A DNA stretch of 64,000 bases from Flabesymbios commensalis (taxonomy: Eukaryota > Annelida > Polychaeta > Terebellida > Flabelligeridae). The stretch spans positions 26,827,073 through 26,891,072 of the forward strand of contig OZ024914.1 of NCBI GenBank assembly GCA_964017125.1, in the 5' to 3' direction. Below the pieces are notes generated by a model. The model was not told the DNA's origin. It searched no databases and saw nothing but the letters and a program-made list of their open reading frames with translations. This document shows, piece by piece, positions 12,352 to 23,405 of this stretch; the stretch's first letter is position 1; each line of letters starts with the position of its first letter. The position numbers and the translations under genes are program-made.

Positions 12352-13040
12352 TGTCAAACAAGCTGCTAAAGCGACAGCGATTGGTCGCAATAATACTGGA
12401 GTAGTAAGAGTAGTAATTACTCAATTGCACTTGATTCGTTAAATTTGTTATAATGATTCAGCTGGTAGTAAATCACAGGGGTGATCTCCGACTTCATTTC
12501 TTCACGTCCGAATAGAAGAGCTGGATATGTGAGAATATCTTAATAGATCTCTTTTGACATGCCGTTTCATAAAATGATTGCAAACATTAATTATATATTA
12601 TCTACTCAGCTGTTTTCAAGATAAAAATATGAGCACTTGATCTATATAGAAACAATTGTGCGAAATTAAGACATGCTCAAATGTGAGGAAGCTTCATCAG
12701 TAATGTTGTAATACGTGTAAGCTGTGTAAGGCATCACTCGATAGAAACAGTTATTAAATCACAAGTAAATAATTGTCGGTCGAGGCAAGGAGGGGGACGC
12801 TCTCTCAACGTTAAAAACGATTCGTGTGCAGTTAGCATCGTGTCATACACTGCTGATCACGTGCTGCCCAGCGCCGCGCCGGTATTGGGCCAGCATTTAT
12901 GACATTGGGCCAGCGCTGGAGCATAGCCGGGACACTTCGTCACTAATGGCAGTCAATTTGAGCTCCACCCACTTCACACACATGTTCAGCTGTTCAGTTC
13001 CAATGAGATCAAACAAAGTATCAATACACCTTTTCCAATA

Positions 13041-13165
13041 ACAACACGCCACACGGTGAGCACCGCTGAACTGTTTTAATCAGACAACTGTTACACACTT
13101 ATCAATGACAACACGCCACACAGTGAGCAACTCGGAACTGTTTTAATCAGCCAATTGTTCACTGC
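13041..13165. repeat. two-copy tandem duplication of ~64 bp
   Basis: ACAACACGCCACACGGTGAG and ACAACACGCCACACAGTGAG begin two adjacent copies. Both continue with GAACTGTTTTAATCAG and a CAA(C/T)TGTT motif. Confidence 0.8.
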
Positions 13166-13289
13166 GCAAACTCGTGCAAGCAGTCTATACCCATGATTTA
13201 GAAAGGACAACCCGAAATCCGCGAAAGACTTGCATCGGTTTCACTCGGAACAAATTGTGCATATATACAGGTTAAACAGGACCAGGAGA

Positions 13290-13425
13290 GGGGGGGGAGG
13301 TGACATTAATGAAGTGACACAGGATTCGAATTTCAAGCCTGTTGGTCTGAGGTAGAGCTCACTAAGTACAGAATACTCACGAGTGGGCGGAGAAGAAACA
13401 TTTTGTTTCTTTGAAATCATGTGAA
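13290..13425 (-). repeat. diverged fragment of the composite tRNA-derived SINE
   Basis: Read on the minus strand it has AAGAAACAAAATGTTTCTTC, a CTCCGCCCACTCGTGAG linker, ACCTCAGACC and GAAATTCGAATCCTGTGTC. These match in order the middle and second tRNA-like half of the SINE copies at 16630 and 17138. Confidence 0.65.
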
Positions 13426-13630
13426 ACAATCCACGTTGACATCTATATGAAGGGTTTTATAGTATATCCAGCAAGATGCATTGAAACTGTGTTGTTTAAA
13501 TGCCGGGCAAGTGGCGGAGACGGTGAACGAACATTGAGAACAACATTCAATGTATATCATGTTAGCTACATGTAGGTATGACATAGTTTGGGTTATATGA
13601 TATAACAGAGTGTCATTTAGCTTGCTGGCA

Positions 13631-13876
13631 TTAACCCTTTAACCGCCGGGGCCGCATAGATTCGGGTTTTCATTTTGTATTAGCACATTATAAGTACCAC
13701 ATTTTAAATATGTTAAAGATAAAATGTGACATCAACCAGCAAGATTTGAAAAGAGTTGACCTCCATTTTGTCATATCTGAACAATTTTCACTCACTCGAA
13801 GTTGTGGATCGCGTCAGTGAGACACAACTTAAAGTGGGTGAAAATTCAAATTGAATAATTTGGTGTTAAGGATTAA
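13631..13876. repeat. TTAA-bounded MITE with piggyBac-like ends
   Basis: It begins TTAACCCTTTAACCGCCGGG and ends with a degenerate GGTGTTAAGGATTAA. The interior holds a stem-loop (CACTCACTCGAAGTTGTGG ... CACAACTTAAAGTGGGTG). It is closely similar to the reverse complement of 54268-54514 along its whole length. TTAA at both edges and a CCC start are hallmarks of piggyBac-type non-autonomous elements. Confidence 0.8.
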
Positions 13877-13879
13877 CTA

Positions 13880-14112
13880 CTAAACCGCTAAGCGGTACCA
13901 TAGTTGTTTTTGATATGTTTTATTAGTCGATAAAATGACAGATATCGGAATGAAATCGATATTTAGGAATCAAGATGATTTACAAATGTTTGATCAAAAA
14001 TTAATGAAATATGAGTAATTTTCACCCACCTGAAGTTGTGGGTCGCGGTAGCGAGACACAACTTGAAGTGGGTGAAAATTTAACTCGTATTTTCAATATT
14101 TATTTAGCGGTT
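13880..14112. repeat. related MITE sharing the same internal stem-loop
   Basis: AAACCGCTAAGCGG at the left and TTTAGCGGTT at the right frame a hairpin (CACCCACCTGAAGTTGTGG ... CACAACTTGAAGTGGGTG) nearly identical to that of the preceding element. The flanking sequence differs from the 246-bp family. Confidence 0.55.
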
Positions 14113-14371
14113 GATGCACAATAATATAAACAGAATACCAAAAATGTACCCACCCTAATTGTCGCTTATAAGAGAATCCGAATACAGCACAGACAATCCC
14201 TCACCATACAGTGATCAGTGGTGATGCCGTGGGTGAGGGCTGCCACAATAAAATTCATCACGCCGTTTTCATGAATTTTTAATACATTCAGAAATGAAGA
14301 AATAAAATGGTACTATAAGCGTCAATTTCTATACATCTATACATCATGTGAAATAGTCTGCGTATATTCTT

Positions 14372-14575
14372 TCAGTTCTGGCATGTACTCCCACCCCCAC
14401 AGAACTTGACTGGAGAAATGTTGATATCACTTGTTTTGTGACCACGGAACATGGACGGACATATCGGTATACCTTCATCCATATCATTCATACCGATTGT
14501 TAAGCGAAAAATGTACTCAGAGTTTTGCCTATTTCGCACCTGAATCTTCACGATAAGTTCATCAGCATTCAGCAC
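14372..14575 (-). other. possible unidentified coding exon
   Basis: A 67-codon open frame with balanced composition (VKIQVRNRQNSEYIFRLTIG, then GMNDMDEGIPICPSMFRGHK). The text looks protein-like, with no low-complexity bias, but I recognise no family and see no convincing splice acceptor. It may be a decayed exon or a chance frame. Confidence 0.2.
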
Positions 14576-14739
14576 TCACATCACATTTAGGGAATCACAT
14601 ATGTGTATTATATGTGATCCGCCAACTATGATAATGCGCTCACATTAACATGATTAAGGGTAAAAACTAGGGGTAATGGGTTCTTTGGCCGATGTGTATG
14701 AATTCACAACATTCGCATGCCAGTAAGCTGTCAACGGCG

Positions 14740-14855
14740 AAACATTCTCGTAGAAGTTAAGATATATCGTGGGCTTCGAATTGGTCGAGCTGGCCATCTC
14801 GACCAATCCGAAGCCTACGATATTTCGTAACTTGTACGAGAATACGGGCCCGGAG
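14740..14855. repeat. palindromic element (GGGCCCGTATTCTCGTACAA family)
   Basis: The left arm (CATTCTCGTAGAAGTTAAGA, TATATCGTGGGCTTCG) and right arm (CGAAGCCTACGATATTTCGT, AACTTGTACGAGAATACGGG) are inverted copies. The same palindrome occurs at 28281-28375. It is a short hairpin MITE with unclear target duplication. Confidence 0.75.
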
Positions 14856-15034
14856 AATGTGCAGAAAATAAGTGAAATAACGTTAGCACTGACGTATACT
14901 GGGAAACAAATCAATTTAACACTCACGCCCAGATACGCCAGTGACACTAAGAAATATACTTAAAATAACTTAATGCGGGATCATTTAAATTACCTGTAAT
15001 GAGTAAATCGTTCCGAGTGCTCGTACTACTCATG

Positions 15035-16300
15035 GTTAGGCTGACTGGTGGTTATATATGAAGGAATTGTTCATTTAATGATAAAAGCATGAAATTGTGC
15101 ATGCTGTAAGAGAACACTCTTGAGAATGTTTTTAGCTATAGGGCTATTAAAAAAATGACCTGTGACCTGGCTGGCGGCCATTTTACAAAATAGTCGCAAA
15201 AATGTATATAAGTGTCAATATCTCAGCGCCTAATCCACTTCAAATCAAAATATTTTTATCCAAATATACATTTTTAGGGGTACTGATAATAAATAAAGCA
15301 TTTTTAAGCACATTAATCCAACACAGATCATTTGATTGACTTTAATGGCAGCCATTCTACAAAATGGCTGTCCAAATATATGATGAGTGTCTATAATTTG
15401 TATGTCTGCTTCTAATCCACAAATATTCTGAATATCTATGTCTAATTGTATATTTTGAAGATCACTGGTAACAAAACAAAGTATTTTTCAAACCTGACTT
15501 TTTACTGACACCAGTGGTGGCCATTTTAAAAATGGCCGACAAAGTCCACATATGACGCGTGTCAATATCTCAGCTTCTAATCCACCTAAAATCGGAATAT
15601 TTAAATCTAAATATACATTTTCAGGGGTACTGATAATGAACAAAGTATTTGTAAACACACTAATCGAAAAAAAAATAAAAAATTAACGACTCCAGTGGTG
15701 GCCATTATACAAAATGGCCGACCAAATCTGAATACGTGTCAATATCTCAGCTTTTAATCCACCTAAAATCGTAATATTTGTATCTAAATATTCATTTTCA
15801 GGGGTACTGATAATGAATAAATATTTGTAAAGATATTAATCCAACAACAACAACAAAATTTACTGACTCCAGTGGTGGCCATTTTACAAAATGGCCGACC
15901 AAATCTGAGTACGGGTCAACATTTCAGCTTCTAATCCACCTAAGATCGAAATATTTTTTATCTAAATATACCTTTTCAAGGGTAGGCCTACTGATACTAA
16001 TTAAAGTATTTTCAAACACGTTAATCCAGCAAAAAAACATTCCACTGACTTCGGTGCGAGTTGTACCATTGTACCTGTCGATATCACAGCTTCTAATCCA
16101 CGTAAAATAGAAATATTTGTAATTTGTTATACATTTTAAGGGGCACTGATAAAGTATTTTTTAGACATTTAAATCCAACAAAAGAACATTTTTATGAATT
16201 CAATAGCTGCTAGTTTACAAAATGGCCGGCCGAATATATTTAGGTGTCAATATATCGGCTAATTATCCCTTTATAAGCGAACATTTTCAAGGGCAATGAT
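15035..16300. repeat. left arm of the foldback element: inverted repeat plus ~170-bp tandem units
   Basis: The end sequence (15035-15150) is followed by about seven units. Each has a CCATTTTACAAAATGGCCG palindrome, ...GTGTCAATATCTCAGCTTCT..., AATCCAC and ACATTTTCAGGGGTACTGAT. Divergence between units is moderate and increases to the right. Confidence 0.85.
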
Positions 16301-16629
16301 AGCAACAAAAATATGTTTAACTATTTTTATAAAATAAAAAACATTTTACAAACCACAATATGCGGCCATTGTCAAAAATAGCTATTTTAATAGATATTTG
16401 TGTCTCCTATTCGAGGGAAGGATTACAAAAAATATACCATAAACACTTTAATTTCACAGAAGAATTCAATGGCAGTTATATAATTGCAAATATTTAAAAT
16501 AAATGTAGATCAATATATTGGATTTCCTGGTAATTTATAGTTATATCCCAGTTACTGGTGATGTGCTCTATAAAGAACCCTTGCAGTTTTTCGATAAAGG
16601 TAAGATATAAGGCTTCCTTCAGTCGCGAT

Positions 16630-16948
16630 GGGCGGGGGCCCTAGGGTAGTGGTTAGCACCGCTGCCTTCCATGCCAGAGTTCGGGGTTCGGTTCCCGGTC
16701 TCGGCGGCTTGAAAGAAACAAAAGTGTTTCTTCCCCATCCACGTGTGAAAGTCAGTATTGTGGGGAGCCTCCGTGACCGAGAGGTAGCGTGCTCGGCCTC
16801 AGACCGTCAGGGCTCGAATTTCGAATCCTGTGTCTGGAGGACAGTGTCATCTCAATCATCTCACCACCCTCAGGAGGTTCTCCTGGCCCAGTTTAGCCTA
16901 TATGTGCACAAAGGTGGCCTAAAGCCCGATTCATTTCATTGCATTTAT
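16630..16948 (+). mobile_element. composite tRNA-derived SINE, copy 1
   Basis: About 319 bp flanked by a perfect 12-bp duplication TTCAGTCGCGAT (16618-16629 and 16949-16960). The first part (GGGCCCTAGGGTAGTGGTTA, GGGTTCGGTTCCCGG) has pol III A-box- and B-box-like motifs. A second tRNA-like part follows (GGGGAGCCTCCGTGACCGAG, TTTCGAATCC), then a GTCATCTCAATCATCTCACC body, a CAGGAGGTTCTCCTGGCC hairpin and a CATTTCATT tail. It looks young and is presumably moved by a LINE in trans. Confidence 0.92.
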
Positions 16949-17137
16949 TTCAGTCGCGATATTGCCATGAATGTGCAGAAAGCTATGTAAACTATATTCA
17001 CTCAAAATCCAGTTACAATCGAATTGTTGTGTCTAAATATAATTGTTTAATGGAAAGGATTAAAATATAGATTAAACATTTTTCATCATCAAACAAAAAA
17101 CGCATTTTAATATTAATTAGTAACTTCAATATATTTA

Positions 17138-17452
17138 GGGTTGGGGCCCTAGGGTAGTGGTTAGCACCGCTGCCTTTCACGCCAGAGTTCGGGGTTCGGT
17201 TCCCGGTCTCGGCGGTTTCAAAGCAACAAAAATGTTTCTTCCCCATCCACGTGTGAAAGTTAGTATTGTGGGGAGCCTCCGTGACCGAGAGGTAGCGTGC
17301 TCGGCCTCAGACCGCCAGGGCTCGAATTTCGAATCCTGTGTCTGGAGGACAGTGTCATCTCAATCATCTCACCATCCTCAGGAGGTTCTCCTGGCCGAGT
17401 TTAGCCTATATGTGCACAAAGGTGGCCTAAAGCCCGATTCATTTCATTTCAT
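17138..17452 (+). mobile_element. composite tRNA-derived SINE, copy 2
   Basis: About 315 bp, nearly identical to copy 1, flanked by a perfect 13-bp duplication TTCAATATATTTA (17125-17137 and 17453-17465). It has the same two tRNA-like modules, body and (ATTTC)n tail. It is inserted in the foldback element about 190 bp from copy 1, in the same orientation, as an independent event with a different duplication. Confidence 0.93.
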
Positions 17453-18309
17453 TTCAATATATTTAAATCTACTTAGAGTTGAAATATATGACCTAAAAAT
17501 ATATGTATTTTAAAGCATTTTTATCAATCTTGAATATAGAATGATTTATAAAACGGCATCTTAATAATTCAGACCAACTATATTGGTAGAGAACTCATCT
17601 TAGATAGATCAAATATTAGAATCAAACATTGTTACCATTGAAACCTTTCTCTTAAATATGAAAATTAAATAGCTTTTAACCTGTTAATTCTTGCTACAAA
17701 TAAAATTGTTTATAGATCTAAACGCTTTGACAGATTTTATTATATCTAATTACATCTATCTTGCAGACACTGTGTGTAATCAAACATATTTTCGTTGGTT
17801 ACATAGACATAAAATTTGACGAAAGGTTAATCTTGACCACTTTACTTCTCATCTCCGATTGCCTGTTGGCAGTCACCCCAATTCACAATATCCAAACTGA
17901 CCAGATATTACTATATGTGACAGTAAGGTGTGTTTTTAACTTAGATAATTACGTGTTTGTGCATTATGAATACACATACTATTTACATGAATTCTCTCTC
18001 ATTAATATTACTTATCATTATATCATTATTATTAATGTTATATTATATCATTAATATTACTAATATCGTCAGGTATGAAATTACAGTCTGACTTATTAGG
18101 TCCAGCAAACATAAGGAGCCAGAGACCCCTCCCCCCCATCCCGGATAAATTGGTGGAGTTTATGACTGTTGTAGCTTGTCTAAAACTCTTCCATAAACAT
18201 AATGATCACTGTTCAGAGTATGCAAATGTGTGTTGACGATATTGACTTGCCAAACACGTGTTATGGTCAATAAGATCGATGGCTACCATGTTAAAATAAT
18301 GACAGAGTT

Positions 18310-18830
18310 TGTTGCCCAATCTTGTAGAACTGTTTATGATATTACACAGTGCCAATTTAAATAGAGCCTCAACCAGTTATCTCTCTTGATGTGGATCAGC
18401 ACTACTCTGATGTCTCCTTGTCTGGCGCAGTTGTAGAGGTTCTTTTACCATGTTTACAAGACACTAATATGGTACTTGGCCTTCTGAATATTAACATCAT
18501 CTCTGCTTAGTTTAGCCAGCATACTTTCATCTTGTCGGTGTTGGGAATATTGTCTGACCAGAGCATCAAGATCAAGTGCATGGTACAATAGTTCTGTGTC
18601 TGTTGCTGGTTCCATACAAAAACATATCTGTCATGTTACTTTTTTGACAAAAATGGGACCTCTACCTTTTAGGAATATAATGTATTGTCTGCTAATGCTG
18701 TTACTTTTGTCAGATTGTAAATGAAATCCATCAAACCATTTGCCTTATTGTTTTAAACGTTCCACCAAGTCAACTGGCTGTAGACTGGAAATATTTTTTT
18801 ATAGCAAATATCATTTTTTAATGCTACCGA
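18310..18830 (-). pseudogene. decayed coding remnant inside the foldback element
   Basis: Reading leftward, one frame keeps protein-like text over more than 400 nt despite several breaks. It includes MEPATDTELLYHALDLDALV, RQYSQHRQDESMLAKLSRDD and NLYNCARQGDIRVVL. The pattern AKLSRDD...AKYH followed by a LYN..R..D segment recalls, from memory, a repeat-associated protein family of unknown function common in invertebrate and fish genomes (L..GD..A....YH..CL..LYN). It may be what is left of the element's own gene. Function unassigned. Confidence 0.45.
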
Positions 18831-18959
18831 TCTCAACATGTATCAACCAAAAAGCATTGCCATGCATATCTTATCTGCATTAATGTGGCAATGATTTGTA
18901 AATAAATAAATAGAACGATAAAACAAGCATTTATCGAAAATTGTAGATACGATTGTTCT

Positions 18960-19691
18960 CCCTAATCTTTGGTCTTGCAAATGTATATTTAAACACCAAT
19001 ATCTTTTTTTCACGTTAATTAGAAATGGAGATATTTAAACATGTATATTCTGGCGGCAATTATTAAAAATGACCACCAAAGAGATAAAAAAATTAATTTA
19101 GCATATTTTTAATTGCCTTGTGTGTAATCTTTGGTCCTGAAAATGTATATTTAGACACCAAGATCGTTTTTTCTCAATCAATTAGAAACTGAAATATTAA
19201 AGCATTTATATTCTAGCGGCCATTTATAAAAATAACTGCCACGATGGTCAAATATTATATTAGCGTATTTATAATTGTTTTTTTTGTAATCCTTGGCCCG
19301 GAAAATGTATGTTTAGACACCAAGATTTTTTTTCTAGGTATATTAGAAACTGAGATATTACAACATGTATATTCCGGCGGCCATTTTTAAAAATGGACAC
19401 CATTAAGGTCAAAGGTCAACTTTACATATTTATTATTGTCTTTTTTATGTAATACTTGGTCCTGAAATGTATATATAGACACCAAGATCATTTTTCCAAG
19501 TGATTTAGAAACTGAGATATTAGGACATGTATATTCTGGCGGCCATTTTGAAAAATGGCCGCCATGAATATCAAGGGTCAAATATGGAATGGCCCTATAG
19601 CTAAAATTTACCGCCATGGTATGTTCTCCTAGCATGCAAAGTTTCATGCTTTTATCATTAAATGAACAATTGTTTTACCAGTCAGCCTAAC
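18960..19691. repeat. right arm of the foldback element
   Basis: About five diverged units of ~120 bp, each with TATATTCTGGCGGCCATTTT, an AGAAACTGAGATATTA stretch and TTTAGACACCAAGAT. They are followed by the terminal repeat (about 19585-19691), which mirrors 15035-15150. Confidence 0.8.
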
Positions 19692-20101
19692 TATCAGTAA
19701 AACGTAGGATCCGGATTTTTGAACCACGTCGTCCGCCTCTATTCTAAGCTACGTGGTATACGGGTCGGTGGAGCTTGACGCTATTTAATTGTCAAATGCG
19801 TCCTGTTTGCACGTAATCAATGGCATCACGCATGTTTTTGAAATGAAGAAATGCCAAACATACCAGAAATTCCACATACTTATATCGAATAAAATGATGA
19901 ATAATAAAATTAATGATTTTGATAACATTTGAGGGGTTTGTTGCAACATGTGTGTTTTTTGCAATAATAATATAAAAGCATGCAATAGTGAGTTAAAATC
20001 TTCACCTTTTGTTATTTTCGTAAATGTAATATCTATCATTATAATAATTTATATAAATGTTCTGTTTTAATATATTGGTGTACATGGTGTACAACGCTGA
20101 A

Positions 20102-20211
20102 CCCAGCAAATACGGGGTATTCACTCAATGCTGTTTCAATGTTGGGCCAGCGTCGGAGACGATGGGCCAACATTGAAACAACATTGGGTGAATGTCCCGT
20201 GTTTGGTGGGG
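20102..20211. repeat. CAGCAAACAC-family palindromic MITE
   Basis: Starts CCCAGCAAATACGGGGTATT and ends GTCCCGTGTTTGGTGGGG; its arms are inverted copies around CCAGCGTCGGAGACGATGGG. It belongs to the subtype with TTCAATGTTGGGCCAG arms. Confidence 0.8.
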
Positions 20212-20257
20212 AAGCTGCATGTGCCGCTCCACCTTCAGCTTGCTTTAATCATACTTC

Positions 20258-20369
20258 CCAGCATACACAAGACGTTGAATCAATGTTGAATTGGCGTTGG
20301 TCCAGCGTCGTAGACGGTGGACCAACGTTGAACCAACGTTCATTCAACGTCTTGTAGACGTCTGCCGGG
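20258..20369. repeat. CAGCAAACAC-family palindromic MITE
   Basis: Starts CCCAGCATACACAAGACGTT, has a centre of GGTCCAGCGTCGTAGACGGT and ends ACGTCTTGTAGACGTCTGCC followed by GGG. The arms form a long imperfect hairpin. Confidence 0.8.
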
Positions 20370-21206
20370 TTACTTAGTCTCATAAACTGTGACACCGAGA
20401 TCCAGCTTAGTTTCCACATGTTTGAGCATTGTTCTGTATCATATATCTTCATATGCTGCTTGTTTGCTAGTCAACATTGTCAACCGGTCCCGCCCCCAGG
20501 CGAGGCACCAGTTTGATGTTTGGCCGCCCTCATCTGACTGTCTAGTGGTGTATAATCATTTTGTGAAGCCGAAAAAGTGTATGGCCGCCACTGTTAGTAG
20601 GTTTTTAAGGTCACGTCAGGAAAATATAAACAATTGAAAATTCGAATCGAGCTGGTATGAACAGTATAAACGGCGGCCATTTTGTTTGAATTTATGGAGT
20701 CTATAAACAACTTCCAGCTCCCCGTCTGGAAACGAAGTGTCAGACATGTGCTCCGTCTACTTGTTTGCATGTTCGTTTTGTTTATCGCCCAGTTAAGCAT
20801 TTTCAATCCAATGTTCTCAGTTATCCGTATTACTGAATCAGTATCTTGTTTTAATAACAGTATCTTGTTTTACTTGTATTTTAATGTAGAAAATAACGCG
20901 TCTGTTTCTGGATTTTATCTGATAAACGGGGAAGATATGATTCAACCATCATAGCAAAAAAAAATCGTAAGTATTTAATAATGATATTTGATCTAGCCTC
21001 TTCAGGACAGAAACAATACAAATGTTAAAGACGTTTTAACAGCCACGCATAATTGTAAATTTCAATTTAATAAAATAGACGACATTTCGAAACATTTCGA
21101 CAACGCGATATGTCCTTTTCCTTCATTCAAAAAATAAAATCAATATACCAAATAGAACCCAATATGTTTCTTATGATAAAGCTAATTCTGAAATGTATCA
21201 TATATA
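20370..21206. other. intergenic sequence without recognisable gene
   Basis: Short open frames only. A few GGCGGCCATT fragments recall the foldback arm repeats but are too short to assign. Confidence 0.4.
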
Positions 21207-22695
21207 TATATATCCATAGGGCTCTATATTTGAGGGATTCTATAATTTTAAGCCCCAACACTGTCCGCACCTTGTAATATTTATTATTGAATATTTTGAT
21301 TTAATTTGATTACATAAATGCAATGAATGACCTTTATTTTACAATATAGCAATATTACAATACAAAAAATTCTAACATAAATGTGCTTTTTGAAAGAAAT
21401 ATTATGTAAATTCAGCCAATTTTGGCCAAAAAGCCTTGTCCCACATTTTAAATCCCACAAAAACATGCGATTTATACTAGACTTCCTGTATTATAAATTA
21501 TATTTGTTTCTGATATAATGTTAGTGCAAAACACTATCTATAAGACTATATACAAGTTTTTTAAAATAATTTTATTATTTTACCACATTTTATGCAATTT
21601 ATGTCTGTCCCACGTTGCAGCGACTCTCCATAACGCTTATAGTTTTAGTTTTCAGGTAGTTTCTATACTTTTTCTGACCAAAATATCACTTGTCTGGTGC
21701 AAAACAGTTGCGCGAGACCTTCATGCAGTGAATCGTGAAAAAAAAAGTATAATAAATGTGTTTTTGTTTAGAAATAATGTAAGGTTTGTGCAAGTCTTTG
21801 GGTGAGTATTTTAATTCAACGTCTCTCCATAACGCGATTTTTTACCCATAAATACTGCAATTAAACTTTTAAGCACCCTACAACCGCAAAGCCTACTACA
21901 ACCTCATTTGAAAAAAACAAAAATAATCATAGTATAGCATAATACTTGGTTGCTATGCATGATTTAGTAAAAAAAACGTCTCTCCATAACGCGTATTTTC
22001 TGTCTCTCCATTACAAAAATAAAAACGTTATGGAAAGAAAAAGTGGTCACAAATTACAGTTTTACTCATTTAAAAATAGCTATAAACCTTTATTAATTTG
22101 GTATTTTAACCAACAAGTGACACTTGTTGAGATAGTAACTTTTCTTTTTATCTTTTAAATTGTGTTAGCATTGATATTTAGTATTTGTTTATTGTCACTC
22201 CATAACAGAAATAATTGTCGTTATGGAGAGACAATGTTTGTTATTATTACTCTCCATAACGACAATAATCGTAACGGAGAGTAATTCTTATTTCATTATT
22301 TAAGGGTTATTGTCATAAAGTGATTCTTTCTAAATTAGGCGATCAACATTATAATAGCCATGTTCAACTACTTGTTAAATATGGTATACTTTTGTCGAAG
22401 GGTCACTGAGAACTTTTAGTTTGAAGATTACTCCGTAAGATAAATTGGTCTCTCCATAGCGGTAAATTAGTCTCGCCATAATGGTAAGAAAAAATTTAAT
22501 TGATAAAAATAAGTATTTAAAATTGAAATTAAGCTCTGCTGACTACGCTATGTCAATAAACAAAGCTAAGTTGACATGTGTTTAAATTTTTGACAATATT
22601 CAAACAATCTCATATATCAAGGAAAATATCATCACTGGTGCCTAAAATTATAGAATCCCTCATTTGGCCCTCTTCTATTTTTCATATATCGATAT
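21207..22695. mobile_element. ~1.5-kb inverted-repeat element with a GTCTCTCCATAACG motif array
   Basis: Left ...TGAGGGATTCTATAATTTTA (ending near 21253) and right TAAAATTATAGAATCCCTCA (near 22645-22665) are exact inverted copies, and the match extends weakly on both sides (AGGGC.C at the outer side). The interior is AT-rich and has no coding frame. It holds eleven copies, in both orientations, of GTCTCTCCATAACG or close variants between 21621 and 22484. It is probably a non-autonomous DNA element; the ends are approximate. Confidence 0.55.
21621..22484. repeat. dispersed array of eleven GTCTCTCCATAACG motifs
   Basis: Copies or near copies lie at about 21622, 21821, 21978, 22002, 22025 (reverse), 22194, 22219 (reverse), 22249, 22270 (reverse), 22448 and 22469. 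The sequence between them is not repeated, so this is a set of motif sites, unlike a tandem minisatellite. The short form CTCTCCATAACG is the best conserved part. Confidence 0.8.
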
Positions 22696-22699
22696 ATGT

Positions 22700-23405
22700 A
22701 ATGCCAGTAAACTGTTTATGGTGATTATTTATGTTGAAGACACGACTTTATACTCCTCCACACTGGATGTTTTTTATATCAAACATTACTATCAAAAATT
22801 TAAATATTTGATCAATTAAAGTTACAGACTGGTTAAAACTGAATAAATATATCCATGACTTTAAAAAAATCAAAGTTGCATGGTATTTCGAATGCCCCTC
22901 AAACAAGTCAATATACCAAATAAAAAATCGCAAATACCGAAATTTACTGACGCATTATTTTTAAGATTAACAATACATAAATATTTAAAATGAGATTCAC
23001 GCAATAAAAAAATATTGTTCCTAAAATTCTAAATAATATAGATATTATGTACTGGATCACAAATATAGAGGGGGTATGGATAATGGGTAACAGACCAAAG
23101 CACTGAGCACTCTCCTGTATTACCATTAATTACATCATTTACTCGTGCCATTATTATTATTACATTTTAATTTAAACTAAGTCGTGAGTCTGGCATTATG
23201 TATTCAACAGATAATAGCTACATGTAGAACACTGCAGGTTACTGTGACGATAAAAGTATCGCTCCTTTACTGGTTCCGTAAAATCCATACAAACCCCTTT
23301 CAAAGCTAGCTAGTCAACACAAACACATAGTTAAAATGACTCATGAATCTGAATTGTATATTAATTGTCAAATCTGGATATTCCTAGAATTACGTATGCA
23401 ACTAA
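22700..23405. other. AT-rich sequence downstream of fucosyltransferase 2 exon
   Basis: No exon of the GT10 type was seen on the minus strand, although the next exon of the gene starting at 25019 would be expected leftward of 24006. No other feature was found. Confidence 0.4.

Larger units (their letters stand above)
12391..13630. other. upstream region of fucosyltransferase gene 1
   Basis: No coding signature was found. It contains a CAGCAAACAC-family fragment near 12880-12920, a short tandem duplication (about 13041-13165) and a SINE fragment at 13290-13425. The promoter of fucosyltransferase 1 should lie here, but I cannot point to a specific element. Confidence 0.4.
15035..19691. mobile_element. 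foldback-type DNA element with tandem-repeat arms, ~4.7 kb
   Basis: The left end GTTAGGCTGACTGGT matches the right end ACCAGTCAGCCTAAC in inverse. The match extends about 110 bp inward, through TTCATTTAATGATAAAAGCA, TGCATGCT, AGAACA and TTTTAGCTATAGGG. Beyond it both arms continue as diverged tandem repeats centred on GGCGGCCATTTT.AAAAATGGCC (seven units of ~170 bp at left, 15150-16300; about five units of ~120 bp at right, 18960-19600), again in opposite orientation. Long arms built of tandem repeats are typical of foldback elements such as FB or Galileo. The middle holds a decayed coding remnant (18310-18830) and two SINE insertions. No target duplication could be fixed. It looks old and broken. 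Confidence 0.75.

Noticed and set aside
14654-14963. Opposing open frames with near-mirrored peptide text
   Set aside because: Caused by the palindromic element at 14740-14855, so the frames reflect inverted-repeat symmetry.
16628-17513. Two similar open frames of about 120 codons
   Set aside because: They lie entirely in the SINE copies, which are non-coding pol III-type elements; the similarity reflects SINE identity.
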